From Chlorobiota bacterium (GTDB taxonomy: Bacteria > Bacteroidota > Ignavibacteria > Kapaibacteriales > NICIL-2), in the NCBI GenBank assembly GCA_026415505.1, contig JAOAGY010000033.1:62001-126000 (forward strand): a DNA stretch of 64,000 bases, in the 5' to 3' direction. Position 1 is the stretch's first letter. Every line of letters starts with the position of its first letter. Both the position numbers and the translations under genes were made by a program. The notes under the pieces are model-generated. The model saw nothing but the letters and a program-made list of their open reading frames with translations, had not been told where the DNA came from and did not search any database. Shown here piece by piece: positions 1 through 9,738 of the stretch.

Positions 1-798
1 GGTATCGAACGTGATGCCTTTGCCGACGAGAACGACGGGCGGTTCTTTCGCACTGCCGCCGCGCCATTCCATGACGATGAACACCGGCGGTCGGACGCTG
101 CCTTGATTGACCGCCAGCAAGCCGCCCATGCCGAGCTGCTCGATTTTTCGCTTGTCGAAAACCTGCACGCGGAAGCCGGCTTCTTTGCCGGCACGCTTGG
201 CGTGTTCGGCGAGTGTTTCGGGATAGAGGTCGTTGCCGGGCATGTTCGCAAGGTCGCGTGTCAGATAGACTCCCTCGCAAACGATCGCTGCTTGCTCGAC
301 GGCTTTGGAGATCGCTGCAGAGCGAGCGCTGCCGACGACGACGTATTCGCCGATCCCGCTTGCGTTGTCGCTCGTTTTGTACCGCGTGAATTTGTAGCTG
401 CCCAGCACTGCACCTTCGACGATCGCGAATGCAGTGTCTTCGGGCGACAGTGGACATCCATCGGGCAGAACGAATGCGCACGACTTCGTACCGTTGCTCA
501 GTCGGCGAGCGGCAGCCGATGCAGCACGCCGCAATGTTTCCGCCGTAACGTCGGCGCTCCGACCGACTCCGACGACGACGATTTTGCGAGTGCTCGACCG
601 TTCGGGAGAGTACGCCACGACGAGCGAGCTTTTCTTCCCGCTGGCATCGCTCGACGACAGTGCTGCTTCGGTGGCGGGGAATAGCTGCCGGATAGCCTCG
701 CTTTGCATCGAGCGATACGGCTCGTCTTCGCAAAGGAAAAAGACCGTTGCATCTGTGCGAACTTGGACAGGGGACGAAACACGATAGCGGACGTTCAT
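1..798 (-). CDS. pepA: Leucyl aminopeptidase (M17, PepA), 3' end cut by window
   Basis: Cytosolic metallo-exopeptidase of family M17 that removes N-terminal residues from peptides. The minus strand reads 266 codons from an ATG at 798 and is still open at the window edge. The last visible residues, VLVGKGITFDT, are the start of the catalytic domain: in M17 enzymes this lysine and aspartate bind the two metal ions. The preceding 240 or so residues fit the N-terminal domain, including a segment near residue 175 matching TRDLANMPGNDLYP, which is typical of the family. The rest of the metal site lies outside the window. The family usually has about 480-510 residues, so roughly half is present. A TAAGTTTG box sits 30 bp upstream of the ATG. 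Confidence 0.93.
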   Translation of the reverse strand, partial: MNVRYRVSSPVQVRTDATVFFLCEDEPYRSMQSEAIRQLFPATEAALSSSDASGKKSSLVVAYSPERSSTRKIVVVGVGRSADVTAETLRRAASAAARRLSNGTKSCAFVLPDGCPLSPEDTAFAIVEGAVLGSYKFTRYKTSDNASGIGEYVVVGSARSAAISKAVEQAAIVCEGVYLTRDLANMPGNDLYPETLAEHAKRAGKEAGFRVQVFDKRKIEQLGMGGLLAVNQGSVRPPVFIVMEWRGGSAKEPPVVLVGKGITFDT

Positions 799-828
799 CG
801 GATGAAGCAAGTTGTGAAACGCGACGTG

Positions 829-836
829 CAAACTTA
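829..836 (-). promoter_or_regulatory. Putative -7 promoter box (TAAGTTTG) for pepA
   Basis: On the minus strand this reads TAAGTTTG, an exact match to the Bacteroidota sigma-A -7 consensus TAnnTTTG, 30 bp before the pepA ATG. No clear -33 TTTG is visible at the expected distance. The same octamer precedes recJ. Confidence 0.4.
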
Positions 837-883
837 CGGTGTACCGTGTCGGAGAGCTGTGATTCCGAGCGACAGTGGCAGAG

Positions 884-1423
884 TTACAGCGCCGCAGTTT
901 GAAGTACCTGTAAGCATTCAGCAAGACTGGAGACGATCGCATACGCCCCTGGCGCATCGCTCCGTGCATAATCGCCGACCAATATGGCGCGCACGCCAGC
1001 AGCGACGCCCGCTTCGACATCGCTCGGCATATCGCCGATCATCCACGAGCGCGACGGATCGCCGTGCCACTTGTCGAGCGCATCGAGCAACATCGTCGGA
1101 CGCGGCTTGCGGCATCGAGCGTCGGGAGTGTCGAGTTCGGTGCAGTAATAGACGTCGTCGAACGTCGCACCACATCGCGCTCGAATCTGCTCGTGCATCC
1201 ACTCGGTCAGTGCAGCCAGTTCCTCGGCTGTCATGATGCCTTTGCCGACCCCTTGCTGATTGGACACGACAATCGCTCGAAAACCATTCGCCTTCACCCA
1301 TTCGAACAGCGGGAAGAAACCATCGCAAAAGACGAACTGATCGGGTCTGCGGACGTAGTCGTCCACGAGTCGTCGATTGACGATACCGTCGCGGTCGAAA
1401 AAAACGATGCGCGAGCGTTCCAC
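884..1423 (-). CDS. gmhB: HAD phosphatase, GmhB-like (heptose bisphosphate phosphatase type)
   Basis: A 179-residue HAD-superfamily phosphatase of the GmhB/HisB-N type. The nucleophile motif FFDRDGIVN is at residues 8-16, and GDMPSDVEAG near residue 138 is motif IV. GmhB removes the C7 phosphate of D-glycero-D-manno-heptose 1,7-bisphosphate on the way to ADP-heptose for the LPS core. Between the core motifs the zinc loop is reduced: YYC...ARCRKPRP keeps two cysteines, whereas the enteric enzyme uses three cysteines and a histidine. Metal binding and exact substrate are therefore uncertain, and another sugar-phosphate or histidinol-phosphate phosphatase is possible. The start is GTG, whose first base is the last base of the ruvB stop codon (TAGTG), so translation is probably coupled to ruvB. 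Confidence 0.8.
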   Translation of the reverse strand: MERSRIVFFDRDGIVNRRLVDDYVRRPDQFVFCDGFFPLFEWVKANGFRAIVVSNQQGVGKGIMTAEELAALTEWMHEQIRARCGATFDDVYYCTELDTPDARCRKPRPTMLLDALDKWHGDPSRSWMIGDMPSDVEAGVAAGVRAILVGDYARSDAPGAYAIVSSLAECLQVLQTAAL

Positions 1424-2454
1424 TACTCCCCACCGAACAGTGGCATCGCAGGACGCGGCGGCTCGATGCCGAAATGCTTGTATGCCAGAGGCGTCACTTC
1501 TCGTCCGCGTGGTGTGCGATTGAGGAAGCCCTCGCGAATCAAAAACGGCTCGTAAACTTCTTCGATCGTACCGGCGTCCTCGCCGACAGCGACGGCGAGC
1601 GCATTGAGTCCGACCGGACCGCCATTGAATTTTTCGATGATCGTCAGCAGAATGGCTTTGTCCATCTCGTCGAGTCCGTGCTCGTCCACTTCGAGAGCGT
1701 CGAGCGTCATCAGTGCGATTTCACGGGTGATGACGCCGGCGCCATGGACGTCGGCAAAATCGCGCGTTCGACGAAGCAGACGGTTCGCAATCCGCGGAGT
1801 GCCCCGCGAGCGACGCGCGATCTCCATCGCTGCCTCTTCTTCGATCGGAACGCCGAGTATCGAAGCCGATCGCATCACGATGTGAAACAGTTCCGCTGCG
1901 TCGTAATAGTCGAGACGGTTGACGATACCGAAGCGCGAACGGAGCGGTGCGCTGATGAGCCCCGCACGAGTCGTTGCACCGACCAGCGTAAAACGCGGCA
2001 GGGAAATTTGAATCGAACGCGCCGCTGGTCCGCTGTCGATCATGATGTCAATGCGATAATCTTCCATCGCCGAGTAGAGATACTCCTCGACGACGCGCGA
2101 GAGAGAATGAATCTCGTCGATGAACAGAATGTCCCGCTCGTTGAGATTGGTCAGCAATCCCGCCAGGTCGCCGGGTTTTTCGAGCACCGGTCCGCTGGTG
2201 ACCTTGATCTCGCTGCCCATTTCGTTGGCGATGATGTAACTGAGCGTCGTTTTGCCCAGTCCCGGCGGACCGATGAAGAGCACGTGATCGAGTGCTTCGC
2301 CGCGTTTGCGTGCGGCGGCGATGTACACTTTGAGGTTGTCGAGAATCTTCTTCTGCCCTCGAAACTCTGCAAAGCGACCCGGTCGGAGCGACGTATCGAG
2401 TTCGTCGTCCGGTGTGCGTTCGGGATTGCGTATCGGCGAGGTCGAACGGGACAT
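1423..2454 (-). CDS. ruvB: Holliday junction branch migration ATPase RuvB
   Basis: RuvB forms the hexameric AAA+ motor that drives branch migration of Holliday junctions with RuvA. The 343 residues show Walker A GPPGLGKT (62-69), Walker B DEIH (113-116), sensor 1 GATTRAG, the arginine-finger region SRFGIV and the C-terminal winged helix. The length matches the family. The reading frame stays open 49 codons upstream into sdhB, but the ATG at 2454 is chosen because the conserved N-terminus begins there. It lies 44 bp downstream of sdhB and overlaps the gmhB start. ruvA is not in the window; ruvC is about 29 kb away in a separate operon. Confidence 0.96.
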   Translation of the reverse strand: MSRSTSPIRNPERTPDDELDTSLRPGRFAEFRGQKKILDNLKVYIAAARKRGEALDHVLFIGPPGLGKTTLSYIIANEMGSEIKVTSGPVLEKPGDLAGLLTNLNERDILFIDEIHSLSRVVEEYLYSAMEDYRIDIMIDSGPAARSIQISLPRFTLVGATTRAGLISAPLRSRFGIVNRLDYYDAAELFHIVMRSASILGVPIEEEAAMEIARRSRGTPRIANRLLRRTRDFADVHGAGVITREIALMTLDALEVDEHGLDEMDKAILLTIIEKFNGGPVGLNALAVAVGEDAGTIEEVYEPFLIREGFLNRTPRGREVTPLAYKHFGIEPPRPAMPLFGGE

Positions 2455-2498
2455 CGTAGCGTCAATGAAAAGTCGCAGTGAAAAAGCCGTCGCTTGCG

Positions 2499-3257
2499 TC
2501 AGGGCATGACTTCGTCGCCGACGAGTTCGGCACGGCGCAGGTCGCGATTGAGCTGAGCGATGTATTCGATGCTGATACCTTTCGGGCACGCCGCTTCGCA
2601 TTCGTAGTGATTGCTACAATGACCGAATCCCTCGGCTTCCATTTGCTCGACCATGCGGCGAACGCGGCGGTAGCGTTCTGGCTGCCCTTGCGGAAGCGAG
2701 CCGAGATGGGCGACTTTCGCAGCGACAAACAGCATCGCCGAGGCATTCGGGCATGCCGCGACGCATGCACCACATCCGATGCACGCTGCAGCATCGAACG
2801 CGCGATCGGCTGCCGGTTTCGGAATCGGGATGGCGTTGGCATCGGGAACGCCTCCGGTGTGACAACTGATGTAGCCGCCCGCCGCGATGATCCTATCGAA
2901 GGCGCTGCGATCGACGATCAAATCTTTGAGCACGGGAAATGCTTTCGCGCGCCACGGCTCGATCCACAGTTCGTCGCCATCGCGGAACATCCGCATGTGG
3001 AGCTGACATGCGGTGGTGCGATGACGCGGTCCATGCGGGCGCCCATTGATGACCATCCCGCACGAACCGCAAATGCCCTCCCGGCAGTCGTGCTCGAAGG
3101 CGACCGGCTCTTTGCCTTCGGCGATGAGCTGTTCGTTGAGCACATCGAGCATTTCCAAAAAACTCATGTGCTCGCTGACGTTCTCGAGTCGGTAGGTTTC
3201 GAATCGTCCAGGCGCAGTCGGTCCAGCTTGGCGCCAGATGTGCAACGTCAGTTTCAT
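2499..3257 (-). CDS. sdhB: Succinate dehydrogenase / fumarate reductase iron-sulfur subunit
   Basis: Electron-transfer subunit linking the flavoprotein SdhA to the membrane cytochrome SdhC. The 252 residues carry the ligands of all three clusters: a [2Fe-2S] set in [13 protein letters not shown] with a fourth cysteine at TTACQLH, a [12 protein letters not shown] set, and a final set in [14 protein letters not shown]. The ATG at 3257 shares its A with the sdhA stop (TGATG), indicating translational coupling. A GTG immediately before it (3260) is an alternative start and would add one residue. The gene order C-A-B and the motifs match B-type complexes of Bacteroidota and Epsilonproteobacteria. 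Confidence 0.95.
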   Translation of the reverse strand: MKLTLHIWRQAGPTAPGRFETYRLENVSEHMSFLEMLDVLNEQLIAEGKEPVAFEHDCREGICGSCGMVINGRPHGPRHRTTACQLHMRMFRDGDELWIEPWRAKAFPVLKDLIVDRSAFDRIIAAGGYISCHTGGVPDANAIPIPKPAADRAFDAAACIGCGACVAACPNASAMLFVAAKVAHLGSLPQGQPERYRRVRRMVEQMEAEGFGHCSNHYECEAACPKGISIEYIAQLNRDLRRAELVGDEVMP

Positions 3258-5170
3258 CACTTGTAGCTACGGACGGTGAGTTTGACATTTTCGAAGACGA
3301 GCGGTTCTTTGTGGAGCACCGGTTCGGAATCGGGTCCGGTGTACTCCCAAACGGCAACGTAGGCGAATTGGTCGTCTCGGCGGAGTGCCTCGCCATCGGG
3401 TGTTTGGTATTCCTCGCGGAAATGCCCGCCGCAGGATTCCTCGCGGTGAAGAGCATCGCGACACATCAGCTCGGCGAATTCCAGAAAGTCCGCCACGCGA
3501 CCGGCGTATTCGAGATTCTGATTGAGCTCTTCGCCGCTGCCAGGAACGACGAGATTCTCCCAGAATTCCGCACGAAGTTCGGGGATACGTTGCAAGGCGT
3601 GTTTGAGTCCGTCGGCTGTGCGCGACATGCCACAGTAATCCCACATGAGTTTACCGAGTTCGCGATGGAACGACATCGCGGTCCGCCGTCCGTCGATCGA
3701 GAGCAGTCGCTGTGTGCGTTGCCGGACTTCCTCCTCGACTCGATCGAACTCGGGATGATCGGTCGAGACGTCCATTTTCGGATACGATGCCAGATAGTGT
3801 CCGAGCGTGTACGGAATGACGAAGTAGCCGTCAGCCAGTCCTTGCATCAGTGCCGACGCGCCGAGACGATTGGCACCGTGATCGGAAAAGTTCGCCTCGC
3901 CGAGCACATGCAAACCGGGGATGGTGCTCATCAAGTTGTAGTCCACCCACAGCCCGCCCATAGTGTAGTGCGGCGCGGGGTAGATGCGCATGGGCACTTC
4001 GTAGGGATTTTCGCCGGTGATGCGTTCGTACATCTCGAACAAGTTGCCGTAGCGCTGCTCGATGACATCGCGACCGAGCCGCTTGATGGCATCGGAGAAA
4101 TCGAGGTACACGCCGAGTCCGCCGGGACCGACGCCGCGTCCTTCGTCGCAGACGCGTTTTGCAGCACGCGAAGCAATGTCGCGCGGGCTCAAGTTCCCGT
4201 AACTCGGATAGAGCCGTTCGAGGTAATAGTCGCGTTCGTCTTCGGGGATTTCGTTCGGCGGTCGCTTGTCGCCGGCTTTTTTCGGGACCCAGATACGTCC
4301 GTCGTTGCGGAGCGATTCGCTCATGAGGGTGAGCTTCGACTGATAGTCGCCGCTCGGTGGAATGCACGTCGGGTGAATCTGCGTAAAGCACGGGTTGGCA
4401 AATCCTGCACCGCGCTTGTACGCACGATAGGTCGCCGTGACGTTCGAGTTTTTAGCGTTCGTCGAGAGGAAGAACACGTTGCTGTAGCCGCCGGTGCAGA
4501 GGAGCACCGCATCGCCTGCATGACGACGAATCTCGCCGGTGACCAAATTCCGCGTGATGATGCCCTTCGCATGACCATCGATGACAACGAGGTCGAGCAT
4601 TTCTTCGCGCGTCCACAGCGTGATGCGGCGTGCATCCACCATGCGCATCAATGCTTGGTAGGCACCGAGCAGCAATTGCTGACCGGTTTGTCCGCGGGCG
4701 TAAAACGTCCGCGACACTTGTGCGCCACCGAACGAGCGGTTGTCGAGATAGCCGCTGTACTCGCGCGCGAAGGGGACACCCTGTGCGACGCATTGATCGA
4801 TGATGTTGGCGCTCACTTCTGCCAAGCGATAGACGTTGGCTTCACGTGCGCGGAAGTCGCCACCCTTGATCGTATCGTAGAACAGGCGCCAGACGCTGTC
4901 GCCATCGTTCGGGTAATTCTTGGCTGCGTTGATCCCACCTTGTGCAGCGATCGAATGCGCACGGCGCGGAGAGTCGTGGTAGGTAAACACGTGCACGTTG
5001 TAGCCGAGCTCTGCCAGTGTCGCGGCTGCCGAGGCGCCGGCAAGCCCAGTGCCGACAACGAGGATTTTGAATTTGCGTTTGTTCGCAGGACTGACGAGCT
5101 TGACCTCGCTGCGGTAGCGCGTCCATTTCTCTTCGATCGGACCTGACGGAATTTTCGCGTCGAGTTTCAT
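3257..5170 (-). CDS. sdhA: Succinate dehydrogenase / fumarate reductase flavoprotein subunit
   Basis: Catalytic FAD subunit that interconverts succinate and fumarate at the inner face of the membrane; 637 residues. A Rossmann [10 protein letters not shown] motif lies near residue 40. The histidine of [12 protein letters not shown] (about residue 72) is the conserved covalent-flavin attachment site. Substrate-site signatures [18 protein letters not shown] and [15 protein letters not shown] follow. The frame is open far upstream through sdhC, but ATG 5170 is preceded by GGAAACGATACG, a plausible ribosome-binding site. ATG 5188, six codons earlier, lacks one. It lies 29 bp after sdhC and overlaps sdhB. 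Direction (oxidation or reduction) cannot be told from sequence. Confidence 0.96.
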   Translation of the reverse strand: MKLDAKIPSGPIEEKWTRYRSEVKLVSPANKRKFKILVVGTGLAGASAAATLAELGYNVHVFTYHDSPRRAHSIAAQGGINAAKNYPNDGDSVWRLFYDTIKGGDFRAREANVYRLAEVSANIIDQCVAQGVPFAREYSGYLDNRSFGGAQVSRTFYARGQTGQQLLLGAYQALMRMVDARRITLWTREEMLDLVVIDGHAKGIITRNLVTGEIRRHAGDAVLLCTGGYSNVFFLSTNAKNSNVTATYRAYKRGAGFANPCFTQIHPTCIPPSGDYQSKLTLMSESLRNDGRIWVPKKAGDKRPPNEIPEDERDYYLERLYPSYGNLSPRDIASRAAKRVCDEGRGVGPGGLGVYLDFSDAIKRLGRDVIEQRYGNLFEMYERITGENPYEVPMRIYPAPHYTMGGLWVDYNLMSTIPGLHVLGEANFSDHGANRLGASALMQGLADGYFVIPYTLGHYLASYPKMDVSTDHPEFDRVEEEVRQRTQRLLSIDGRRTAMSFHRELGKLMWDYCGMSRTADGLKHALQRIPELRAEFWENLVVPGSGEELNQNLEYAGRVADFLEFAELMCRDALHREESCGGHFREEYQTPDGEALRRDDQFAYVAVWEYTGPDSEPVLHKEPLVFENVKLTVRSYK

Positions 5171-5199
5171 CGTATCGTTTCCGAGCATGTGTGACAGCG

Positions 5200-5889
5200 T
5201 TACGAAAGCGGTTCGAGTACGTGTGCCAAAGCAGCCAGCGGAATGGAAACATATCCGATCCACAAAACGATCGCCAGCACAAGACTCGCTTTGCGAACCG
5301 GCTGAACGTAGCGCTTGTGGTAGATACCGAGCGTTTGGAGAGCGCTCTGGATCGCGTGCACCAGGTGAATCATCACGAACGTGACGGCAACGATGTACAG
5401 CGCCGCCAGCCACCACTCCTGGAAGCTGCGCACGACCATCGAATACACATCGTGAACGGGTCCTCGTCCTTCGAGGAAGTACGTCGCTGCGTAGTACTGC
5501 GGATAAATCTTGCCCCACGTAAAATGCGCAAGATGAAATGCGACGTAGCTGAAAATCATCAGCCCCGAGACGAGCATTGTTCGCGATGCAAAAGTGGATG
5601 CTTCGTACTGCCGGCGTTGATAGTCGATCGGACGTGCCGCCGCCGACAGTGACCGCAAGCGAATCGTGTAGTACACGTGCAGTACCAAGCTGACGAGCAA
5701 AACCGCTCGCACAGTCCACAGAAGTGCCGACACGTCGCGAAGACCGACGGCATACTTGTTGATCGCTTCCGGTCCGGCAAAAACGAGCAGATTGCCGCTC
5801 AAATGCGCGATGAGAAACAGCACCATGACCAGCCCCGTCACTGCGACGATGGCTTTCTGCATCACTGTCGTTCGAAACGGTGAAGCCAT
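5200..5889 (-). CDS. sdhC: B-type succinate:quinone oxidoreductase cytochrome b subunit
   Basis: A single membrane anchor of 229 residues with five predicted transmembrane helices (roughly residues 10-33, 52-72, 97-121, 150-178 and 195-220). It binds two haems b and the quinone. Candidate axial histidines occur in [21 protein letters not shown] and MIHLVHA. One long cytochrome b subunit instead of separate SdhC and SdhD defines the B-type complex of Wolinella, Bacillus and Bacteroidota. The ATG at 5889 is the first methionine of the conserved N-terminus, which begins with a short positively charged segment. It heads the sdhCAB-ruvB-gmhB run. A TAATTTTG box lies 56 bp upstream. Confidence 0.92.
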   Translation of the reverse strand: MASPFRTTVMQKAIVAVTGLVMVLFLIAHLSGNLLVFAGPEAINKYAVGLRDVSALLWTVRAVLLVSLVLHVYYTIRLRSLSAAARPIDYQRRQYEASTFASRTMLVSGLMIFSYVAFHLAHFTWGKIYPQYYAATYFLEGRGPVHDVYSMVVRSFQEWWLAALYIVAVTFVMIHLVHAIQSALQTLGIYHKRYVQPVRKASLVLAIVLWIGYVSIPLAALAHVLEPLS

Positions 5890-5945
5890 ACGCGAAGCAA
5901 AAGTTGTGTGCGGTCCAAAAACAACGGATGAACCAGTGTGTGTTC

Positions 5946-5953
5946 CAAAATTA
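5946..5953 (-). promoter_or_regulatory. Putative -7 promoter box (TAATTTTG) for sdhC
   Basis: Reads TAATTTTG on the minus strand, an exact TAnnTTTG match, in the 136-bp divergent gap between sdhC and the outer-membrane protein gene. The implied leader would be about 50 nt. No -33 TTTG was recognised. Confidence 0.38.
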
Positions 5954-5982
5954 CGCACAGCTTCGCAGGTGAGGCGACTGGC

Positions 5983-5990
5983 TATGTTTG
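5983..5990 (+). promoter_or_regulatory. Putative -7 promoter box (TATGTTTG) for the 6026 gene
   Basis: Exact TAnnTTTG match, 35 bp before the ATG at 6026, in the same divergent gap as the sdhC box and 30 bp from it on the opposite strand. Confidence 0.38.
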
Positions 5991-6025
5991 CAACCGTTCG
6001 ATGTCCCACTATTTTGTTCGATGCC

Positions 6026-6778
6026 ATGCTCACACGCGTTTTGCTTGCACTTGCAGTGACGATGCTCGCTGCACTGGCACAAATTCCGCAGCGCACTTTG
6101 CGTCCTGCCGATGATGCTGCACCGACGACCGCCGCTGTCGCAGAACCGGCATATCAGGTGTCGATCGGTGCTTTTGTAGCTGCAAAAGCGGGAGTCAATA
6201 CTGCTGTTGCCACGGGTCGAAAAACCGACGTCAACTTCAATCCGCTGCCCGATCTGGGCATCTCGATTTTCGCGCCATTCCAGGCTGGAGGTCGCATCGG
6301 CATAGGACTTGACCTCGGCTATGCAACGTATTCGTACGTCAACATGCCTGAACGCAACGTCACCGACGACAATGCGATTGTCGAGCGATACAGCTACGTC
6401 AATGTATTCCCCCATCTCAATCTTGCAGGTGTTGTGTTGGGAGTCAATCTCGGTCTTTCGCCGAAAGGACGCGCCGAAACTCGGAGCGGGCGACAAGTCA
6501 GCGTCGTGACCAGTGGCAAAACCGAACTAAGCGGCGATGAACTCGGTTCACTCGTCGAGCTGCGACTGGGTGGAAATTTCCCCGTCTGGGAAAATCCGGT
6601 CGGACATCTCAATCTCTACGTGATGGCTGGCTGGGTCGTCAGTGGGTTGTACAGCGACTATCGCACCTACACATACAGTCGCGACAACTACGTCACTCCC
6701 AGCGCCGATAACAATCCACGCCCGGCATCGTTGGCAGTAGGGTTGGCGTATTACTTCCGCGTCCCGCAGCCTAAGTAG
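6026..6778 (+). CDS. Secreted outer-membrane beta-barrel-like protein, unknown function
   Basis: A 250-residue protein with an apparent signal peptide (MLTRVLLALAVTMLAALA, residues 1-18). The remainder has alternating polar and hydrophobic strands: GGRIGIGLDLGYATYSYV, YVNVFPHLNLAGVVLGVNLG, GSLVELRLGGNF, HLNLYVMAGWVVSG. It ends in an aromatic-terminated strand, ASLAVGLAYYFRVPQPK. This pattern suits a small outer-membrane barrel of the porin or OmpA-like fold. An in-frame ATG at 5984 would also be possible, but the later start gives a cleaner signal peptide. The stop overlaps the convergent transporter gene by 8 bp. I do not recognise a specific family. Confidence 0.75.
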   Translation: MLTRVLLALAVTMLAALAQIPQRTLRPADDAAPTTAAVAEPAYQVSIGAFVAAKAGVNTAVATGRKTDVNFNPLPDLGISIFAPFQAGGRIGIGLDLGYATYSYVNMPERNVTDDNAIVERYSYVNVFPHLNLAGVVLGVNLGLSPKGRAETRSGRQVSVVTSGKTELSGDELGSLVELRLGGNFPVWENPVGHLNLYVMAGWVVSGLYSDYRTYTYSRDNYVTPSADNNPRPASLAVGLAYYFRVPQPK

Positions 6779-8228
6779 TTGCCCGGCGACGCCACAAGTA
6801 ATACACCGGCACTCCAGCCAGCACGATCGCCAAGCCGGGATACGTGTAGCTGGGCTTGGCGATAAGCAGCACAACGGAGATGAACGCTGCCGCGGCGATA
6901 TACAGCGCTGGTAGCAGTGGATAGCCCACCGCTTTGACGGGACGTGGAATGTCGGGTCGCTTCCGACGCAGAATGAAAATCCCGACGACGGTCAACACGT
7001 AAAACAGCAACACTGCGAACACGACGTAATCGAGCAAATCGCCGTAGCGACCCGATAGACAGAGCAAACTCGCCCACACGCCCTGCACCCACAACGCAGT
7101 GGCAGGTGCACCGTATTTGTTGAGACGACCGACGCTGGCAAAAAACAATCCATCGCGCGCCATCGCGTAGTAGCACCGTGCGCCAGCGAGTATCATCCCG
7201 TTGTCGCAGCCGAAGGTCGAAATCATGATGAGCACCGCCATCAAAAGTGCACCGATGCCCGGGAACATCACCTCTGCAGCCGCAGCACCGACACGATCGG
7301 CTGCGGCAAACTGAATCCCTTGCTCGAACGGTGTGGCACCATTCGGTACGCCACGAACGGGCAGCGTTACGATGTATGCAACGTTGACCAGCAGATAGAG
7401 CACCGTCACCATGATCGCGCCGAGTGCCAGTGCCAGCGGAATCGTTCGCTGCGGTCGGACGACCTCGCCAGCAGCGAACGTGATGTTGTTCCACCCGTCG
7501 CTCGAAAACAGCGATCCGACTTGCGCGACCGCGAGAGCGACCACCAGCCCGATACCCGATAGTGCCGTTGCAAGAATGCTTCCGACGGCAGCGATGCGGA
7601 CAGATTGCGCATCCCAGAACGTCGCCAGATTCAGCTCGATCGCCCGATGGTTGTATCCGACGAACGCCAAAACGATGAGCAGGACGAGCGAACCGATCTT
7701 GCCGAACGTGAACACGTTCTGCACGAGCGTACCGATCCGAATGCCGCGCGTGTTGAGCCACGTCAGCCCTATGATGACCGCTATCGCCAGGATATGCGCC
7801 ATGCTGACCGCGATATCGCCGACGCGCACGATGACATTCGACTCGCTGAACACCGGAAACAATACTGCCGTGAACTTGGCAAATGCCACACCCACTGCAG
7901 CAATCGAGCCTGTCTGAATGACCAAGAAAAACGTCCAGCCGTAAAGAAAAGCTACGAGCGGACCGTACGACTCGCGCAGGTAGATGTACTGACCGCCCGC
8001 CTGCGGAAACATGCCGGCAAGCTCGCCGTAGCTGAGTGCACCGGTCAGCGTGATGACGCCTGTAATCGCCCACACAACCAAAAGCCATCCGGCAGAGCCG
8101 ACCGTGCGCGCAATGTCAGCGCTGACGATGAAAATGCCCGAACCGATCATGATGCCTGCGACGACCATCGTCGCATCGAGCAGGGTCACGGTGCGGCGAA
8201 ATTCCCCCGTCGTGTGTTGCTCGTGCAT
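6771..8228 (-). CDS. APC-superfamily amino-acid permease
   Basis: A 485-residue integral membrane transporter with about twelve hydrophobic helices. The N-terminal signature VVAGIMIGSGIFIVSADIAR is the unwound TM1 substrate-binding segment (GSG motif) of APC/LeuT-fold permeases, and FPQAGGQYIYLRESYG follows in the TM2-TM3 region. The overall pattern resembles the L-type (LAT-like) exchangers, but substrate cannot be assigned. It is only 12 bp downstream of a second APC gene on the same strand, so the two are probably co-transcribed. Its 3' end overlaps the upstream convergent gene by 8 bp. Confidence 0.87.
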   Translation of the reverse strand: MHEQHTTGEFRRTVTLLDATMVVAGIMIGSGIFIVSADIARTVGSAGWLLVVWAITGVITLTGALSYGELAGMFPQAGGQYIYLRESYGPLVAFLYGWTFFLVIQTGSIAAVGVAFAKFTAVLFPVFSESNVIVRVGDIAVSMAHILAIAVIIGLTWLNTRGIRIGTLVQNVFTFGKIGSLVLLIVLAFVGYNHRAIELNLATFWDAQSVRIAAVGSILATALSGIGLVVALAVAQVGSLFSSDGWNNITFAAGEVVRPQRTIPLALALGAIMVTVLYLLVNVAYIVTLPVRGVPNGATPFEQGIQFAAADRVGAAAAEVMFPGIGALLMAVLIMISTFGCDNGMILAGARCYYAMARDGLFFASVGRLNKYGAPATALWVQGVWASLLCLSGRYGDLLDYVVFAVLLFYVLTVVGIFILRRKRPDIPRPVKAVGYPLLPALYIAAAAFISVVLLIAKPSYTYPGLAIVLAGVPVYYLWRRRATT

Positions 8229-8240
8229 AGGTGACCTCTT

Positions 8241-9710
8241 TTATCCTTGTGACAACGCAGCCTTGCGGAGCAAACTCCGCTTCGCCCCATAGGCGAAATA
8301 AATCACCAGCCCGATCGCCATCCACACAACAAGGCGTAGCCACGTATCCCACGGCAAACCGTACATCATGAACGCGCACGTGAGCACGCCCATAATCGGT
8401 ACGAACGGTACCCATGGAGTTCGAAATGCTCGTTGTACGTTCGGCTGCGCGTAACGCAAAATCAGCACGCCCAAGCTGACGAGAATGAAAGCAAAGAGCG
8501 TCCCGATACTGGTCATTTCACCGACGATCGTGATCGGCAGAAATCCAGCCAATGCGCCGACGAAAACAGCAAACAGCGCGTTCGATTTCCACGGCGTCCG
8601 AAATCGCGGATGAATATCCGAAAAAACTTTCGGCAGCAAGCCATCTTTCGAAATCGAGTAAAACACGCGCGACTGACCGAGAAGCATCACCAAAATCACC
8701 GACGTGAATCCCGCCAGAATCGCGATGATGATCGCCTGCTGGAGCCACAAATACGGTGTCTTCGCTATGGCGCGAGCGACTGGCGCGGCTTCGCCGGCGA
8801 AGTTTTTGTAGTTCTCCAATCCCGTCATCACGTGAGCGAACAACACGTACAGCACCGTGCAAATGACGAGCGAACCGATGATCCCGATCGGCATGTCCTT
8901 CTGCGGGTTGCGGGCTTCTTGCGCCGCGGTCGAGACGGCATCGAAACCGATGAACGCGAAGAACACGATTGCTGCGCCGGTCAAAATCCCCGACCAACCG
9001 AACTGACCGAATACGCCGGTATTCGGTGGTATGTACGGGACGTAATTGGCGGGATCGATGTATTGCCAACCGAGCACGATGAACGTAATGACGACGCCGA
9101 CCTTGAGTGCGACGATCAGTGCGTTGAACGTTGCCGATTCGCGCGTGCCGCGCATCAACAGCAGCGAAATGATTACGATGACGAGCACTGCCGGTAGATT
9201 GACCACACCGTGCACGATCGTACCGTCGGGCATCGCCTGATATTCGAACGGCGACATCATCACGACAGCCGGCAAATGAACGCCGAAGCTTTCGAGCAGT
9301 TTCGAAAAGTAGCGCGACCAGCTCACCGCTACCGTCGCCGCACCGACGGCATATTCGAGCACCAAGTCCCACCCGATAATCCACGCTATCAGTTCGCCCA
9401 TCGTAGCATAGGAGTACGTGTACGCGCTGCCGGCGATCGGAATCATCGAGGCGAACTCGGCGTAGCAGAGCGCTGCGAAAGCACAGCCGATGCCCGCCAA
9501 CACGTACGACAGCGTCACGGCTGGTCCGGCGTGATGTGCTGCAGCGATTCCCGTCAGCGAAAAAAGCCCGGCGCCGATAATCGCACCGATGCCGAGCAAT
9601 ACCAAGTTGAACGCACCGAGCGTGCGTTTGAGCGTGTGCGTTTCACCGATACCGGCAGCTTCCTGTTGGAGCTGCCCGATGGACTTTTTGACGAAGAGCA
9701 AATTCGGCAT
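8241..9710 (-). CDS. APC-superfamily amino-acid permease, cationic amino-acid transporter type
   Basis: A 489-residue membrane protein with twelve or more hydrophobic helices. LLGIGAIIGAGLFSLTGIAA is the conserved TM1 segment with GAG. PIAGSAYTYSYATMGELIAWIIGWDLVLEY is characteristic of the CAT (cationic amino-acid transporter) branch, also seen in YfnA-like proteins. The short amphipathic N-terminus (MPNLLFVKKSIGQLQQEAAG) fits that branch. It sits between topA (28 bp upstream) and another APC permease (12 bp downstream). Two different APC subfamilies side by side suggest uptake or exchange of amino acids or peptide breakdown products; substrates are inferred only loosely. Confidence 0.88.
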   Translation of the reverse strand: MPNLLFVKKSIGQLQQEAAGIGETHTLKRTLGAFNLVLLGIGAIIGAGLFSLTGIAAAHHAGPAVTLSYVLAGIGCAFAALCYAEFASMIPIAGSAYTYSYATMGELIAWIIGWDLVLEYAVGAATVAVSWSRYFSKLLESFGVHLPAVVMMSPFEYQAMPDGTIVHGVVNLPAVLVIVIISLLLMRGTRESATFNALIVALKVGVVITFIVLGWQYIDPANYVPYIPPNTGVFGQFGWSGILTGAAIVFFAFIGFDAVSTAAQEARNPQKDMPIGIIGSLVICTVLYVLFAHVMTGLENYKNFAGEAAPVARAIAKTPYLWLQQAIIIAILAGFTSVILVMLLGQSRVFYSISKDGLLPKVFSDIHPRFRTPWKSNALFAVFVGALAGFLPITIVGEMTSIGTLFAFILVSLGVLILRYAQPNVQRAFRTPWVPFVPIMGVLTCAFMMYGLPWDTWLRLVVWMAIGLVIYFAYGAKRSLLRKAALSQG

Positions 9711-9738
9711 AGAGCCTCCACTCGCCAGTGTGAAACAA

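Noticed and set aside
3311-5146. Plus-strand open frame of 611 codons opposite sdhA
   Set aside because: It is the complement of a strongly conserved gene. High GC and biased codons leave the opposite strand open; no family features are visible in it.
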